From assembly GCF_002139935.1 (NCBI RefSeq), contig NZ_CP015578.1, positions 1,530,555 through 1,594,554 on the forward strand: a stretch of 64,000 nt of DNA, in the 5' to 3' direction. The notes beneath the pieces are model-generated. The model was not told the DNA's origin. It ran no database searches and saw nothing but the letters and a program-made list of their open reading frames with translations. The first letter of the stretch is position 1. Each line of letters opens with the position of its first letter. Source of the DNA: Campylobacter lanienae NCTC 13004 (GTDB taxonomy: Bacteria > Campylobacterota > Campylobacteria > Campylobacterales > Campylobacteraceae). The position numbers and the translations under genes are program-made. Shown here in pieces: positions 44,742 through 52,276 of this stretch.

Positions 44742-44756
44742 ATTATACCCCCCCCC
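44742..44756 (-). promoter_or_regulatory. G9-TATAAT promoter of the GTPase
   Basis: Minus strand reads GGGGGGGGGTATAATTGACAAA: a perfect -10 box with nine G directly upstream, 30 bases before the ATG. The autotransporter at 8777 has the same layout with seven G. Confidence 0.65.
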
Positions 44757-44814
44757 ATAAATATTTAGTTAATGGTGGTTAAAAATAATTTACTATATAT
44801 TTAAAATTCCGTAA

Positions 44815-44830
44815 GGAATTCTAAAATTCC
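44815..44830. repeat. Island palindrome, variant GGAATTCTAAAATTCC
   Basis: Near-perfect copy (one mismatch in the two arms) between the GTPase promoter and the GTPase/VWA chimera. Confidence 0.7.
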
Positions 44831-44865
44831 CTAGCGAATTTGGCTAGCTAGCTCGCCTAAGACTT

Positions 44866-45171
44866 TCACATTTTTCCATCATATAAAAAATGCTTATCAA
44901 AGTAGTCAAGCGCCTTTGATTTTTCTATAATGTCTAGCAAGAAAAAGCGATTTTCTTGCTCTCTTTGCTTATCCATTTTTCCCATGATTCTTTGGCTAAC
45001 CTCGCCAAAATTCCCATCGCTAATTACTAGCAAATCGCTTTTTTCAAACTCATCTTTGCTCATCATCTCCACGCCTTTTTCTAGTGCCTTGCCTACACCT
45101 GTACTACCTGCTATTAGCACATTTAGATCGTAGTTTTGCGTTTTGTTTTTGCTTAGCTCAGTTTTTGCCAT
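44866..45171 (-). pseudogene. GTPase/VWA chimeric fragment
   Basis: About 101 residues of two unrelated parts. The first ~27 are the start of a GTPase like its neighbour (NYDLNVLIAGSTGVGK, ending exactly at the Walker A Lys). The remainder reads as the end of a von Willebrand factor A domain (KSDLLVISDGNFGEVSQRI, then FFLLDIIEKSKALDYFD). The frame stays open upstream without a good start. The simplest reading is a deletion that joined a GTPase 5' end to a VWA 3' end; a small functional product is not excluded. Confidence 0.7.
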
Positions 45172-45217
45172 AGCGATGATCTCTTCAAAATTTACATTTA
45201 CTTCGTTTATTTGCCCC

Positions 45218-45940
45218 TTAGAATTCTAGATTTTCTATGCTTAGGCTAGGAAACTGCGCTTTTAGGGCTTGGTTTGCTCTTTTTAGCTCAGCCCAAAGTA
45301 GTAGTTTTGAGCCTAGTTTTTGTTCTTTTAGTAGCTCTGCAGCTGTCTTTAACGCACTCTTAAAGCTCCCATCACTCTCATTATCAAGCAGACTAGCGAC
45401 ATTAGTACCCACCTTGCTTACTAGCTTATCAGCCTTAAAGATATAAAGCGCATTAGTAAAAAGTACGCTAACACCATTTGATCTATCTTTAGCAAAACTT
45501 TCTATCTTACTAGCAGTATCAAGTAGCTCAGTTTTTGCTTTTTGGTGGCTTAGCTTGCTAGCCTGCTCTTTTAGCAGTTTGCCAAACTGAGAGTTTATAC
45601 TCTCATTTGAAAACTCAGAGCAGACTATATCAATGATACCAAATAACAGCGAATCGCACTCACTAATAGCATTTAGACCTTTGTCTATAAGCTCCAAGTC
45701 TTTATCGATTTCTACACTTTGTCTATCTAGCTCTGCATCAATTTCTTCATCGCTCATTTTTTCAAAGTCTAGCTCTTTTTGCTCTCTAGGCTCATCATCA
45801 GCAAACGACTCACCCAGCTCATCACTAGCAAGGCAGATTTTCTCAAAATCCTCGCAGATTTTTTTAACCCCAGCATTTAGCACTTCAGTGATTTTGGCTC
45901 TATCGCCACATTGTAGTTCAGTTAAGATTGTTTGTAGCAT
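45218..45940 (-). CDS. Hypothetical acidic helical protein (240 aa)
   Basis: Not recognised. It is almost entirely helical, with a strongly acidic segment at ~45-80 (DDEPREQKELDFEKMSDEEI) and a C-terminal amphipathic region (LKTAAELLKEQKLGSKLLLW). No membrane segment or catalytic motif. AAAGGAGC precedes the ATG. It lies directly upstream of the GTPase/VWA chimera, so it may once have been the partner of a VWA protein, as helical proteins often are; that is inference. The stop lies inside an island palindrome. Confidence 0.6.
   Translation of the reverse strand: MLQTILTELQCGDRAKITEVLNAGVKKICEDFEKICLASDELGESFADDEPREQKELDFEKMSDEEIDAELDRQSVEIDKDLELIDKGLNAISECDSLLFGIIDIVCSEFSNESINSQFGKLLKEQASKLSHQKAKTELLDTASKIESFAKDRSNGVSVLFTNALYIFKADKLVSKVGTNVASLLDNESDGSFKSALKTAAELLKEQKLGSKLLLWAELKRANQALKAQFPSLSIENLEF
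45221..45234. repeat. Island palindrome, variant GAATTCTAGATTTT
   Basis: Imperfect copy overlapping the last codons and close to the stop of the 240-residue gene; its complement supplies the codons CTA GAA TTC before TAA. Confidence 0.65.
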
Positions 45941-46160
45941 ATTTGCTCCTTTTAGTAAAATTGTAAGCGTATTTTACAAGAAGCATGCGACATATAATGT
46001 CGTAAAATGATAAAAGAGAAAATAATTTTAAAAAATTTTTATGTTTTCTAGTAAATGTAAATGAAAGATTGAAATTTAGTAGCTTTTATTATTAAATAGG
46101 TGTATAGTTTGTAAATTATACAACCTTGTTAGCAAATACATAGCGTGAGTAATTACCGCG

Positions 46161-46382
46161 CTATTTATTTATCGCTTCATAGATAAAATAACAGCGTGGT
46201 AAGTAATCTTTTTGCATTTTTTTATCGTTTAGTGAGCAGGTAAAACCTTTACAATTATGAAATATGCGACATTGATTTTTAAGATTTGCTGACTTATCTA
46301 AGAGCTGATTAAAAGCCCTAACTCCATTAAACATGTTTTCTGTGTTTTCTACACTACTTACACCCAGTATCCAATATGGATA
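46161..46382 (-). pseudogene. BspA-like (DUF285) surface protein, C-terminal relic
   Basis: The frame reads WILGVSSVENTENMFNGVRA followed by FNQLLDKS and a cysteine-containing tail. This matches the repeat unit of BspA/DUF285 leucine-rich surface proteins (W-VSSV-NM--MF-GA--FNQPLDKW). It begins after a stop codon at 46383-46385 and has one internal ATG (46334) with no good ribosome binding site. Together with the relic at 47522 it looks like the two ends of one former gene. Confidence 0.6.
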
Positions 46383-46431
46383 TTAAAACAAGCGCATCTC
46401 TTAAGCTCTATATAGCTATTTTGCTAAAACT

Positions 46432-47136
46432 CTAGCTAAAAAACTTCTCTATATCAGCTTCTATTTTTGGCGCAGCTGTTGTGGCTTTTTCTATGTAGCA
46501 TTTGTTAAATGCGTGGTCTATATCGCTTTTATCAAGGTTGTTTAAAATGCTATTTTTAGCAAAAATACTAAAGTCTGCCACATCTAGCACCTGCCCACTA
46601 GTGCCAATGCACACAAATAGCGAGTCCTTGGCCTTTCTAAGCGCATTTAGCTCATTATAAAGCACCTTATAAAATGGAGCTTGTTCGCCAAACATAACGA
46701 TATTGTGGCGAAACTTCTTACACCCACATTTACAAATATGCTCTTTGGCATTTATCGCCTCGTAGCCGATATATTCTATTTTTTTGCAATGCTCACAGTA
46801 AATCTCAGGCAAAAATCCGTGTAAATGAACGACATCCATGCAGCCTGCCCGCTCTAACAAATCATCTACATTTTGCGTTAGTACTGCGATTTGCTCGGGG
46901 TATTTTGCCTTTATACGAGCTATCATGCGGTGAGCCTCATTTGGCTCGCACTCTGCTAGCTGAGCCCTACGCTTGTCGTAAAAGTCCAGCACTTTTTGCC
47001 TATCTTTTTTAAAACCCCTAGCTGAGCAAACCTCTTCTATATCATACTCTTCCCAAAGTCCATCACTGTCTCTAAAAGTCCTTAGCCCACTCTCAGCTGA
47101 TAATCCAGCACCACTTAAAATAAGCACTTTTTTCAT
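46432..47136 (-). CDS. Sir2-family NAD-dependent deacylase
   Basis: A 234-residue sirtuin. Motifs in order: GAGLSAESGLRTFRD (9-23), TQNVDDLLERAG (near 86), catalytic His in VHLHG (near 103), a zinc ribbon with CEHC and CKCGC, and the NAD-binding IGTSGQVLDVADF. All expected residues are present, so it should be active. Sirtuins remove acyl groups from lysine or, in several phage-defence systems, deplete NAD; this stand-alone form is nearer the CobB type. Placed in the island between relics of a surface protein and of a DUF2779 protein. Confidence 0.88.
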   Translation of the reverse strand: MKKVLILSGAGLSAESGLRTFRDSDGLWEEYDIEEVCSARGFKKDRQKVLDFYDKRRAQLAECEPNEAHRMIARIKAKYPEQIAVLTQNVDDLLERAGCMDVVHLHGFLPEIYCEHCKKIEYIGYEAINAKEHICKCGCKKFRHNIVMFGEQAPFYKVLYNELNALRKAKDSLFVCIGTSGQVLDVADFSIFAKNSILNNLDKSDIDHAFNKCYIEKATTAAPKIEADIEKFFS

Positions 47137-47202
47137 CTTTACTCCTTAAAAATACTAATAACTCTAGCCAAAATTTCAGACTATTTTTATAGCTGCAAAT
47201 AC

Positions 47203-47511
47203 CTATTTTACCAGCTCTTTTAGCCCTTCAAGCACCTTTACCATAGCCAGTGTATCTAGTCCGCAATAAGCTAGTAGCTCTTTGCGTTTTTTGGCGATTT
47301 TCTCATCAAAGCTCGCGCCCTCCCACTCAATGCGCTCTCCGCCTTTAAATAGCTCGCACGCTAGCTCACCAACTTCATTTCCACGCTCAAAAACAGTCTC
47401 CAAGCTCACATCAGGCGCAAACACGCTCTCATCGCCCTTGCGGTGTTTGCTTAGCCACAGTAGCTTAGGACACTGCATACCATTTATATATAGAGATTTT
47501 GAGATACCAAT
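47203..47511 (-). pseudogene. DUF2779-type protein, internally deleted
   Basis: The frame reads IGISKSLYINGMQCPKLLWL at its start, the N-terminus of DUF2779 proteins (nuclease-like, several hundred residues), and LAYCGLDTLAMVKVLEGLKE at its end, their C-terminus. The middle, including any nuclease core, is missing. At 47509-47511 the codon after the AAAGGA site is ATT where ATG is expected, so the start is also lost. An internal ATG at 47478 has no ribosome binding site. Confidence 0.7.
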
Positions 47512-47521
47512 TTTTATCCTT

Positions 47522-47695
47522 TCATTTTATTATACCAGCTAGGAACGGCGCAATTACAGCCACTAAACATACATCAGGCTCAAAGAGCGAACTCATATCG
47601 GCAATAAGATTAGTATCGATATCGCCTAGATACACGCTCTCATCTTTTACAAGAGCTTTTAGCTGGACTAGACTTTGTGGCTGATATTCTTTCAT
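47522..47695 (-). pseudogene. BspA-like (DUF285) surface protein, N-terminal relic
   Basis: A frame of 57 codons beginning MKEYQPQSLVQLKALVKDES and VYLGDIDTNLIADMSSLFE, the characteristic N-terminal segment of Campylobacter DUF285 proteins (K-LV-DESV-LGDIDTSLI-DMS-LF). After that it runs into unrelated residues and stops. The DUF2779 relic and sirtuin gene separate it from the matching C-terminal relic at 46161. Confidence 0.65.
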
Positions 47696-47870
47696 CTAGA
47701 ATTCCTTTGATTTTATAAATTTTATAGGAATTCTAGCATATAAAGCAGACTATTTATTGTCAGTTTTATATTTTATTAGTGGCATTATTAGGCACAATGC
47801 TAGAATTATTAGTTATTTAGCCATTACAGCAAAGCATTAGAAACTCTAGAATTCTTTTATATTAAATCTT

Positions 47871-49931
47871 TTATTTATTATCCCTTGGTTTTTCTTTGCC
47901 ATGAATTAAATAATGTTCTTGTTCTTCGCTAAATTCAATACCCCAGTGATCTTTCATAAAATCTATAAGGCTTTTACTGCGCTTATAAATTATATCAGCA
48001 TTCCAAACTTGGTAATTTTTTTCTATATCTTGCGCTGAATAACAATCTTTTTTATATGATAAACATTTAGTTAAAAAATCATGGTTACCAAGTTTTATGT
48101 TTTCACTATTGGCAATAGGCAAAAGATTTCCCAAGAGATTTCTTAAAATATTTTTATCTTTATCATCGAAGTTATCAAATTCATTCCAATCATTTTCTTT
48201 TGGAGTTTGTGGATATATATGTTCTATGGTAAGCGTTTTGCCTTCATCGCTTTTATTTTTAGACCACCATTCTTTATTTAAAAACATTTTGCCACCATGC
48301 TTTTCTTTAAATAGCTCTCTTTCATATTCATAAAGAAAATATCTACAACCATCCCAAGTATAAAATCCTTTATTTTCATCTTTATTAAAAATATCTCTTA
48401 TACGCTGAATAAATTGTTCAGTATGCTTTACTTTCTCTTGTTCTATTCTATTTTGAAATTCTAATTTTATCTTAGATAGCTCTGTTTTATCTGTATAAAA
48501 CTCGTGGTTTAGCTTTTGAAAGGTAGTGATTTCGTGAGATGTGTATTCTTTACCAAACACAAAAGTAAGAAATATATATTTTTCTACAATCTCCAAGAAA
48601 TCACACGCTTCACTTATATTTAATTTTCCATTATCAAGTTTAAGGAAAATGCTAGCAATCAATGGTCTAAAATGCCTCATTTTTAGCATATTTAATCTAA
48701 AAATTATATTTTTTAGTCTTTCTAATTTTAGACTACTACAGATTAATTTTATTTCATCATCAATCCAAGTCCAAGCCCAATATTTAGAAAATTCGCCTAT
48801 TTTATCTGCGTATTCATTAATATCACTCATTTCTAGTTTTGTGATATTAGTGTTTGATTCATAATTGCTTTTTGAGCTTTGTCCATCATTTGCTCCATCA
48901 TCTATATCATCACTCTCTCTTGTATTATTTTCAGATTCTTCTGTTGTATCAGGCTTTTCGCCATATACTTTACCAATATAAAATTTGTAATCCAGCAAAG
49001 AACTTTTGTAAGGTTCTTTTTTGCCTTTATTTGGTTCTCCGTAATATACGAGCCAATGGTCTTTTAAAAACTCATCATCGTTTAGTGGGTACTCAATATC
49101 TTTGCCAAGATTTCTATATATTTCTGCCCATCGGTCATTTATGTTTATTCTAGGTTCATTTTGTTCTCCATTATCTCTTCTATTTATAAGTGTTATTAGA
49201 TATAGTAAGCGATTTTTTAAAAGCTCTAATGTACTTAGTGGTTTACCGCGGTTATTCATTGACTCAAAAGTAATATACACATCCTCTTCATTTTCTATTA
49301 TATATACGCTAAATGATAATTTATTCTTTAATTTTGTAAAAATTGTGTTTAAGTCTTTATCACTTAAATTTTTTATTTTTTCTTTGAAAAAATCTTTTGC
49401 TTCTTTTAGATTTTTTGCGTATAAGTTTGTCGCATCTTTGTCTTTATTTGACTCGTATTCAAAAATATTATTAGTCATAAATCCATAATTATCATTCTTT
49501 TTTTCATAACAAAAGAAAAAGACAGGATCTTTTCCATCAGATTGTTTCAAAATCCATCTACTTTTTAGCTCATTTGATGGCGAATCATCTAGTTCTAAAT
49601 TTTTACTTATAGCTAAGTTTAATAATTCATTTAGCAAAATGAAAATTGTAGTAAGTCTTTGTTGACCATCTACAACATAATATAAGCCATCACCTTCTTT
49701 TATAGCACCTTTAATTTGATTATATTCCTCTTTTTTTTCCCACACTTTTTGCTCAATTTTTTCTAAGCTAATTGTACCTGTATAGTGTTTTTGCTCACCT
49801 TTTATAGAAATTAAATCCTTCCAAAAATCTTTTCGTTGTTTCTCTCCCCAAGAATAGCCACGCTGGTAATCTGGAATTCTTAGTATTTTATTACAAATTT
49901 CATTCAATGTTTTTACATCGTTTTGTGGCAT
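47871..49931 (-). CDS. DUF262-DUF1524 fusion nuclease (GmrSD-like)
   Basis: A 686-residue protein. The N-terminal DUF262 domain (about 8-240) has [19 protein letters not shown] and the nucleotide-linked motif [15 protein letters not shown]. The C-terminal DUF1524 domain has the HNH-type motif [16 protein letters not shown] near 580 with [13 protein letters not shown] after it. Joined GmrS and GmrD halves form type IV restriction enzymes that cut modified (often glucosylated hydroxymethylcytosine) phage DNA in an NTP-dependent way. Both halves appear intact. A charged low-complexity segment lies at ~330-360 between them. AAGGGAGA precedes the ATG. Palindromes stand at both ends of the gene. 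Confidence 0.85.
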   Translation of the reverse strand: MPQNDVKTLNEICNKILRIPDYQRGYSWGEKQRKDFWKDLISIKGEQKHYTGTISLEKIEQKVWEKKEEYNQIKGAIKEGDGLYYVVDGQQRLTTIFILLNELLNLAISKNLELDDSPSNELKSRWILKQSDGKDPVFFFCYEKKNDNYGFMTNNIFEYESNKDKDATNLYAKNLKEAKDFFKEKIKNLSDKDLNTIFTKLKNKLSFSVYIIENEEDVYITFESMNNRGKPLSTLELLKNRLLYLITLINRRDNGEQNEPRININDRWAEIYRNLGKDIEYPLNDDEFLKDHWLVYYGEPNKGKKEPYKSSLLDYKFYIGKVYGEKPDTTEESENNTRESDDIDDGANDGQSSKSNYESNTNITKLEMSDINEYADKIGEFSKYWAWTWIDDEIKLICSSLKLERLKNIIFRLNMLKMRHFRPLIASIFLKLDNGKLNISEACDFLEIVEKYIFLTFVFGKEYTSHEITTFQKLNHEFYTDKTELSKIKLEFQNRIEQEKVKHTEQFIQRIRDIFNKDENKGFYTWDGCRYFLYEYERELFKEKHGGKMFLNKEWWSKNKSDEGKTLTIEHIYPQTPKENDWNEFDNFDDKDKNILRNLLGNLLPIANSENIKLGNHDFLTKCLSYKKDCYSAQDIEKNYQVWNADIIYKRSKSLIDFMKDHWGIEFSEEQEHYLIHGKEKPRDNK

Positions 49932-49958
49932 TTTTATCTCCCTTGATTTTGATTCTAA

Positions 49959-49973
49959 GAATTCTAGAATTTC
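49959..49973. repeat. Island palindrome, variant GAATTCTAGAATTTC
   Basis: Near-perfect copy just upstream of the DUF262-DUF1524 gene and 28 bases left of the right boundary repeat. Weaker copies flank the other end of the same gene (about 47733-47741 and 47844-47855). Confidence 0.75.
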
Positions 49974-50000
49974 CTAATTTTAACTTAAAAAAATTAAGCG

Positions 50001-50076
50001 CCTTTCTTGCGATGCCTTCAGCCAAAGGCGAGCGACAAATATTACCAAGACATACAAACAAAATTGATTTAACCAT
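50001..50076 (-). pseudogene. Phosphatase 5' fragment at island edge
   Basis: Starts [20 protein letters not shown] like the intact phosphatase at 42192 and keeps homology through ~25 codons, then leaves it ([10 protein letters not shown]). It has a better ribosome binding site (AAAGAGGTGTTA) than the intact copy. It is the remnant of the original junction with the neighbouring flavin-oxidase-like gene. Confidence 0.85.
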
Positions 50077-50105
50077 TAACACCTCTTTATATTTTGCTTT
50101 AAAAT
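50001..50105. repeat. Island boundary direct repeat, right copy
   Basis: Matches 42117-42220 (about 93% by eye). It includes the phosphatase ribosome binding site, start codon and first 25 codons. Beyond its right end the conserved gene order resumes. Confidence 0.88.
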
Positions 50106-50110
50106 ATCAT

Positions 50111-50626
50111 TTATTTGATAATCTTTGCTTTAGCACTTAAATGCTCTATTTTTAATTCATAAATATTGATTTTACTTAGCGATCCAATCGCCGCAGTATC
50201 AAAATAATCCATATAATTTGGCGTATATTTTTTACACAATAGCTCCAAAGCTTTTATCTTTTGACTCTCATTAGTAACTTCATAAGCCTTAGTTTTGGCT
50301 ATCGCACTTTGATATTCAGTAGTAAAAACCCTACTCCCAAGCTCACTAGCACTATCTTTGATACTCTCACAATACTCATAGCTAGGTGTGGGGACTCTGT
50401 TATGGCTAACGGCGACTAACTCTACGATTTTACCATCTTTATATAATCTAGCTTTTGAGCCAGTTTTTGCTCCGTGGATATAAATACTCATACCATCTCT
50501 AGCTATAGAAATAGGGATACTAAATATCTCATTATTTTCATCTATACAGCTAAGAGTCGCATACTGACACTCATCGATAATCTTCAAGGCAATCTCTTGA
50601 TCTAATTCACGATCACTTCGGCGCAT
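50111..50626 (-). CDS. Pyridoxamine 5'-phosphate oxidase-like flavoprotein
   Basis: About 171 residues starting MRRSDRELDQEIALKIIDEC. The split-barrel flavin-binding fold is indicated by ATLSCIDENNEIFSIPISIA, the phosphate-binding IYIHGAKTGSKARLYKDG, and LVAVSHNRVPTPSYEY. These are typical of NimA-like proteins, which can reduce nitro compounds or bind heme. ATG 50626 was preferred to an upstream TTG. It follows the Mrr-type gene by 13 bases on the same strand and would originally have been next to the phosphatase gene. Confidence 0.8.
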   Translation of the reverse strand: MRRSDRELDQEIALKIIDECQYATLSCIDENNEIFSIPISIARDGMSIYIHGAKTGSKARLYKDGKIVELVAVSHNRVPTPSYEYCESIKDSASELGSRVFTTEYQSAIAKTKAYEVTNESQKIKALELLCKKYTPNYMDYFDTAAIGSLSKINIYELKIEHLSAKAKIIK

Positions 50627-50639
50627 AATTATTCTTTTA

Positions 50640-51506
50640 TTAAATTTCTTGTTCAAAAAAATCAGCGTCTATTTTATAAATTTTCTTGATCTCTTTGACT
50701 TCCACGCCAACTTCATATTTTAGCATCAAATCAGTAAGTCTGTATTTATCTATCAAAACTATAGAATAATTTTGATGTTCTTTAGCAAATTCTATAGCTT
50801 CTTTTGTAAATGTTGAAGTAGTTATAAAAAGCCCTTTTGTTGTTGGTTTATTTGAAAGCGCTCCTGCAAATGCTTGAAGCGCATCACGACCGATTTTACC
50901 CTTATCATAACGTTTAGCTTGTATATAAATTTTAGAAAATCCAAATAAATCTTCATTTATAATACCATCTATCCCGCCATCTGCACCATTTTGGGTTAAA
51001 CTAGAGCCACCCACGTCATAGCCTATCTTTTTCATAAGCTCCAAAGCCAAATTCTCAAAAAATCTAGGCTCACGCTCTAAAATTCGACTAATGATCTCAT
51101 CTTTCACTTCTAAATGTATCTCTTCGATATTTGCTTCTAGGTTTTCATCTGGAGTTTGGATATCGTCTACTAAATTTTGGTTTGTCGGCGTCTTGTCATA
51201 AAACCATTTATTAAATTTATTTTCATCTTTGCTAAGTTGTATTCCAAATTCAGTAATTTTGTACTCGCCTCTCATGATGCGATTTATACTACCATTTGTT
51301 TTATCAGAACCCATTAAATAAGTAATAGCCCAATCTGCCCTATTTTTATATAATTGCTGTCCTCGTTTTGTAGTTTTTTCCAAATCCTCTTGACTAAATT
51401 TATAATAATCAGCTACAAAAGCATAAACATCTTGACGAGTAAAAACATCTTTACTCATAGCAAATTTCAAAATTACAAAAGCCATTTCATTAAATTTTGG
51501 AACCAT
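50640..51506 (-). CDS. Mrr-type restriction endonuclease
   Basis: A 288-residue protein. The N-terminal ~100 residues form an Mrr_N-like winged helix (FAMSKDVFTRQDVYAFVAD; GEYKITEFGIQL). The C-terminal domain is the Mrr-type PD-(D/E)XK nuclease fold, with the catalytic pattern GADGGIDGI and IYIQAKRYDKG (QxK) and the family block GLFITTSTFTKEA. Such enzymes cut methylated foreign DNA. All catalytic residues are present. It lies outside the boundary repeat, so it may belong to the stable chromosome rather than to the island. Confidence 0.85.
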   Translation of the reverse strand: MVPKFNEMAFVILKFAMSKDVFTRQDVYAFVADYYKFSQEDLEKTTKRGQQLYKNRADWAITYLMGSDKTNGSINRIMRGEYKITEFGIQLSKDENKFNKWFYDKTPTNQNLVDDIQTPDENLEANIEEIHLEVKDEIISRILEREPRFFENLALELMKKIGYDVGGSSLTQNGADGGIDGIINEDLFGFSKIYIQAKRYDKGKIGRDALQAFAGALSNKPTTKGLFITTSTFTKEAIEFAKEHQNYSIVLIDKYRLTDLMLKYEVGVEVKEIKKIYKIDADFFEQEI

Positions 51507-51511
51507 CTTAC

Positions 51512-52276
51512 TTAATACCTCACTTTATTTTGCTTTAAAAAATCTCTTAAATCATCATATTCGGAGTTTGTAAAATACCGCCATTTCCCCTCGCCTAATT
51601 GATCCAAGCTAACCCTACCAAAGCTAACTCGCTTTAGATCCATAACCTCTAAATCAAAATAGCCAAAAAACCTTCTTAACTCTCTATTTTGCCCCTCATT
51701 TATGATGACTTTTAGCCTTGTGTAGCCACCACTTTGGCTTATGATTCTATAGGCTAAAAATGGTTTAAATTCCATTGAAATTTGCTTTGTTTTAGCGTGA
51801 GCTCCTTTGGTAGCATCCTTAGCGAAAAAGCCTTCACGCATCGCATTTATCACTTGTTCTGTGATATTGCCTTTAATTTTTAGGTAGTATTCACGCTCTA
51901 TATCACTATCCATAAGAGCCTGAGCAATCACAGGAGCGTCAGTCAAAAGCAAAAGCCCCTCACTAGCAAAATCTAGCCTACCGATACTAATAAATTTAGA
52001 AAATCCCCGTGGCAAACTATCATAAATCGTCCTTCTACCACGATCATCTCTTTTGGTTACTAGCTCACCTTTTGGCTTGTTATAGAGTATGACGCTAAAT
52101 TCTTTTTTGAGTTTAACTAGCCTTGAGCCGATTCTTACCTTATCGCCATCTTTGATATCGGTTGATAAGTCGCTTATAATTCGCCCATTTATACTGACCT
52201 TACCAGCCTTGATAAGCTCATCAGCCTCACGGCGTGAGTAGTTTGTATTGTGTGAAATGAATTTATTGATACGCAT
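51512..52276 (-). CDS. Pseudouridine synthase, RsuA/RluB family
   Basis: A 254-residue rRNA-modifying enzyme: N-terminal S4 RNA-binding domain (MRINKFISHNTNYSRREADE), then the catalytic motif GRLDFASEGLLLLT with Asp near 99, and the family block NEGQNRELRRFFG. It isomerises a specific uridine in rRNA; 23S (RluB-type) is more likely than 16S but not decided. Its start overlaps the stop of the isomerase gene as TAATG. Confidence 0.88.
   Translation of the reverse strand: MRINKFISHNTNYSRREADELIKAGKVSINGRIISDLSTDIKDGDKVRIGSRLVKLKKEFSVILYNKPKGELVTKRDDRGRRTIYDSLPRGFSKFISIGRLDFASEGLLLLTDAPVIAQALMDSDIEREYYLKIKGNITEQVINAMREGFFAKDATKGAHAKTKQISMEFKPFLAYRIISQSGGYTRLKVIINEGQNRELRRFFGYFDLEVMDLKRVSFGRVSLDQLGEGKWRYFTNSEYDDLRDFLKQNKVRY

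Noticed and set aside
44712..44742. Longer start of the GTPase gene at TTG 44742
   Set aside because: That codon lies at the -10 box and has no ribosome binding site, while ATG 44712 has AAGGAG at the right distance.
42318..49973. CRISPR array
   Set aside because: The repeats are 14-bp palindromes hundreds of bases apart with genes between them, not regularly spaced with spacers, and no cas genes are present.
42117..50105. Prophage or integrative conjugative element
   Set aside because: No integrase, structural, replication or conjugation gene is present between the boundary repeats.
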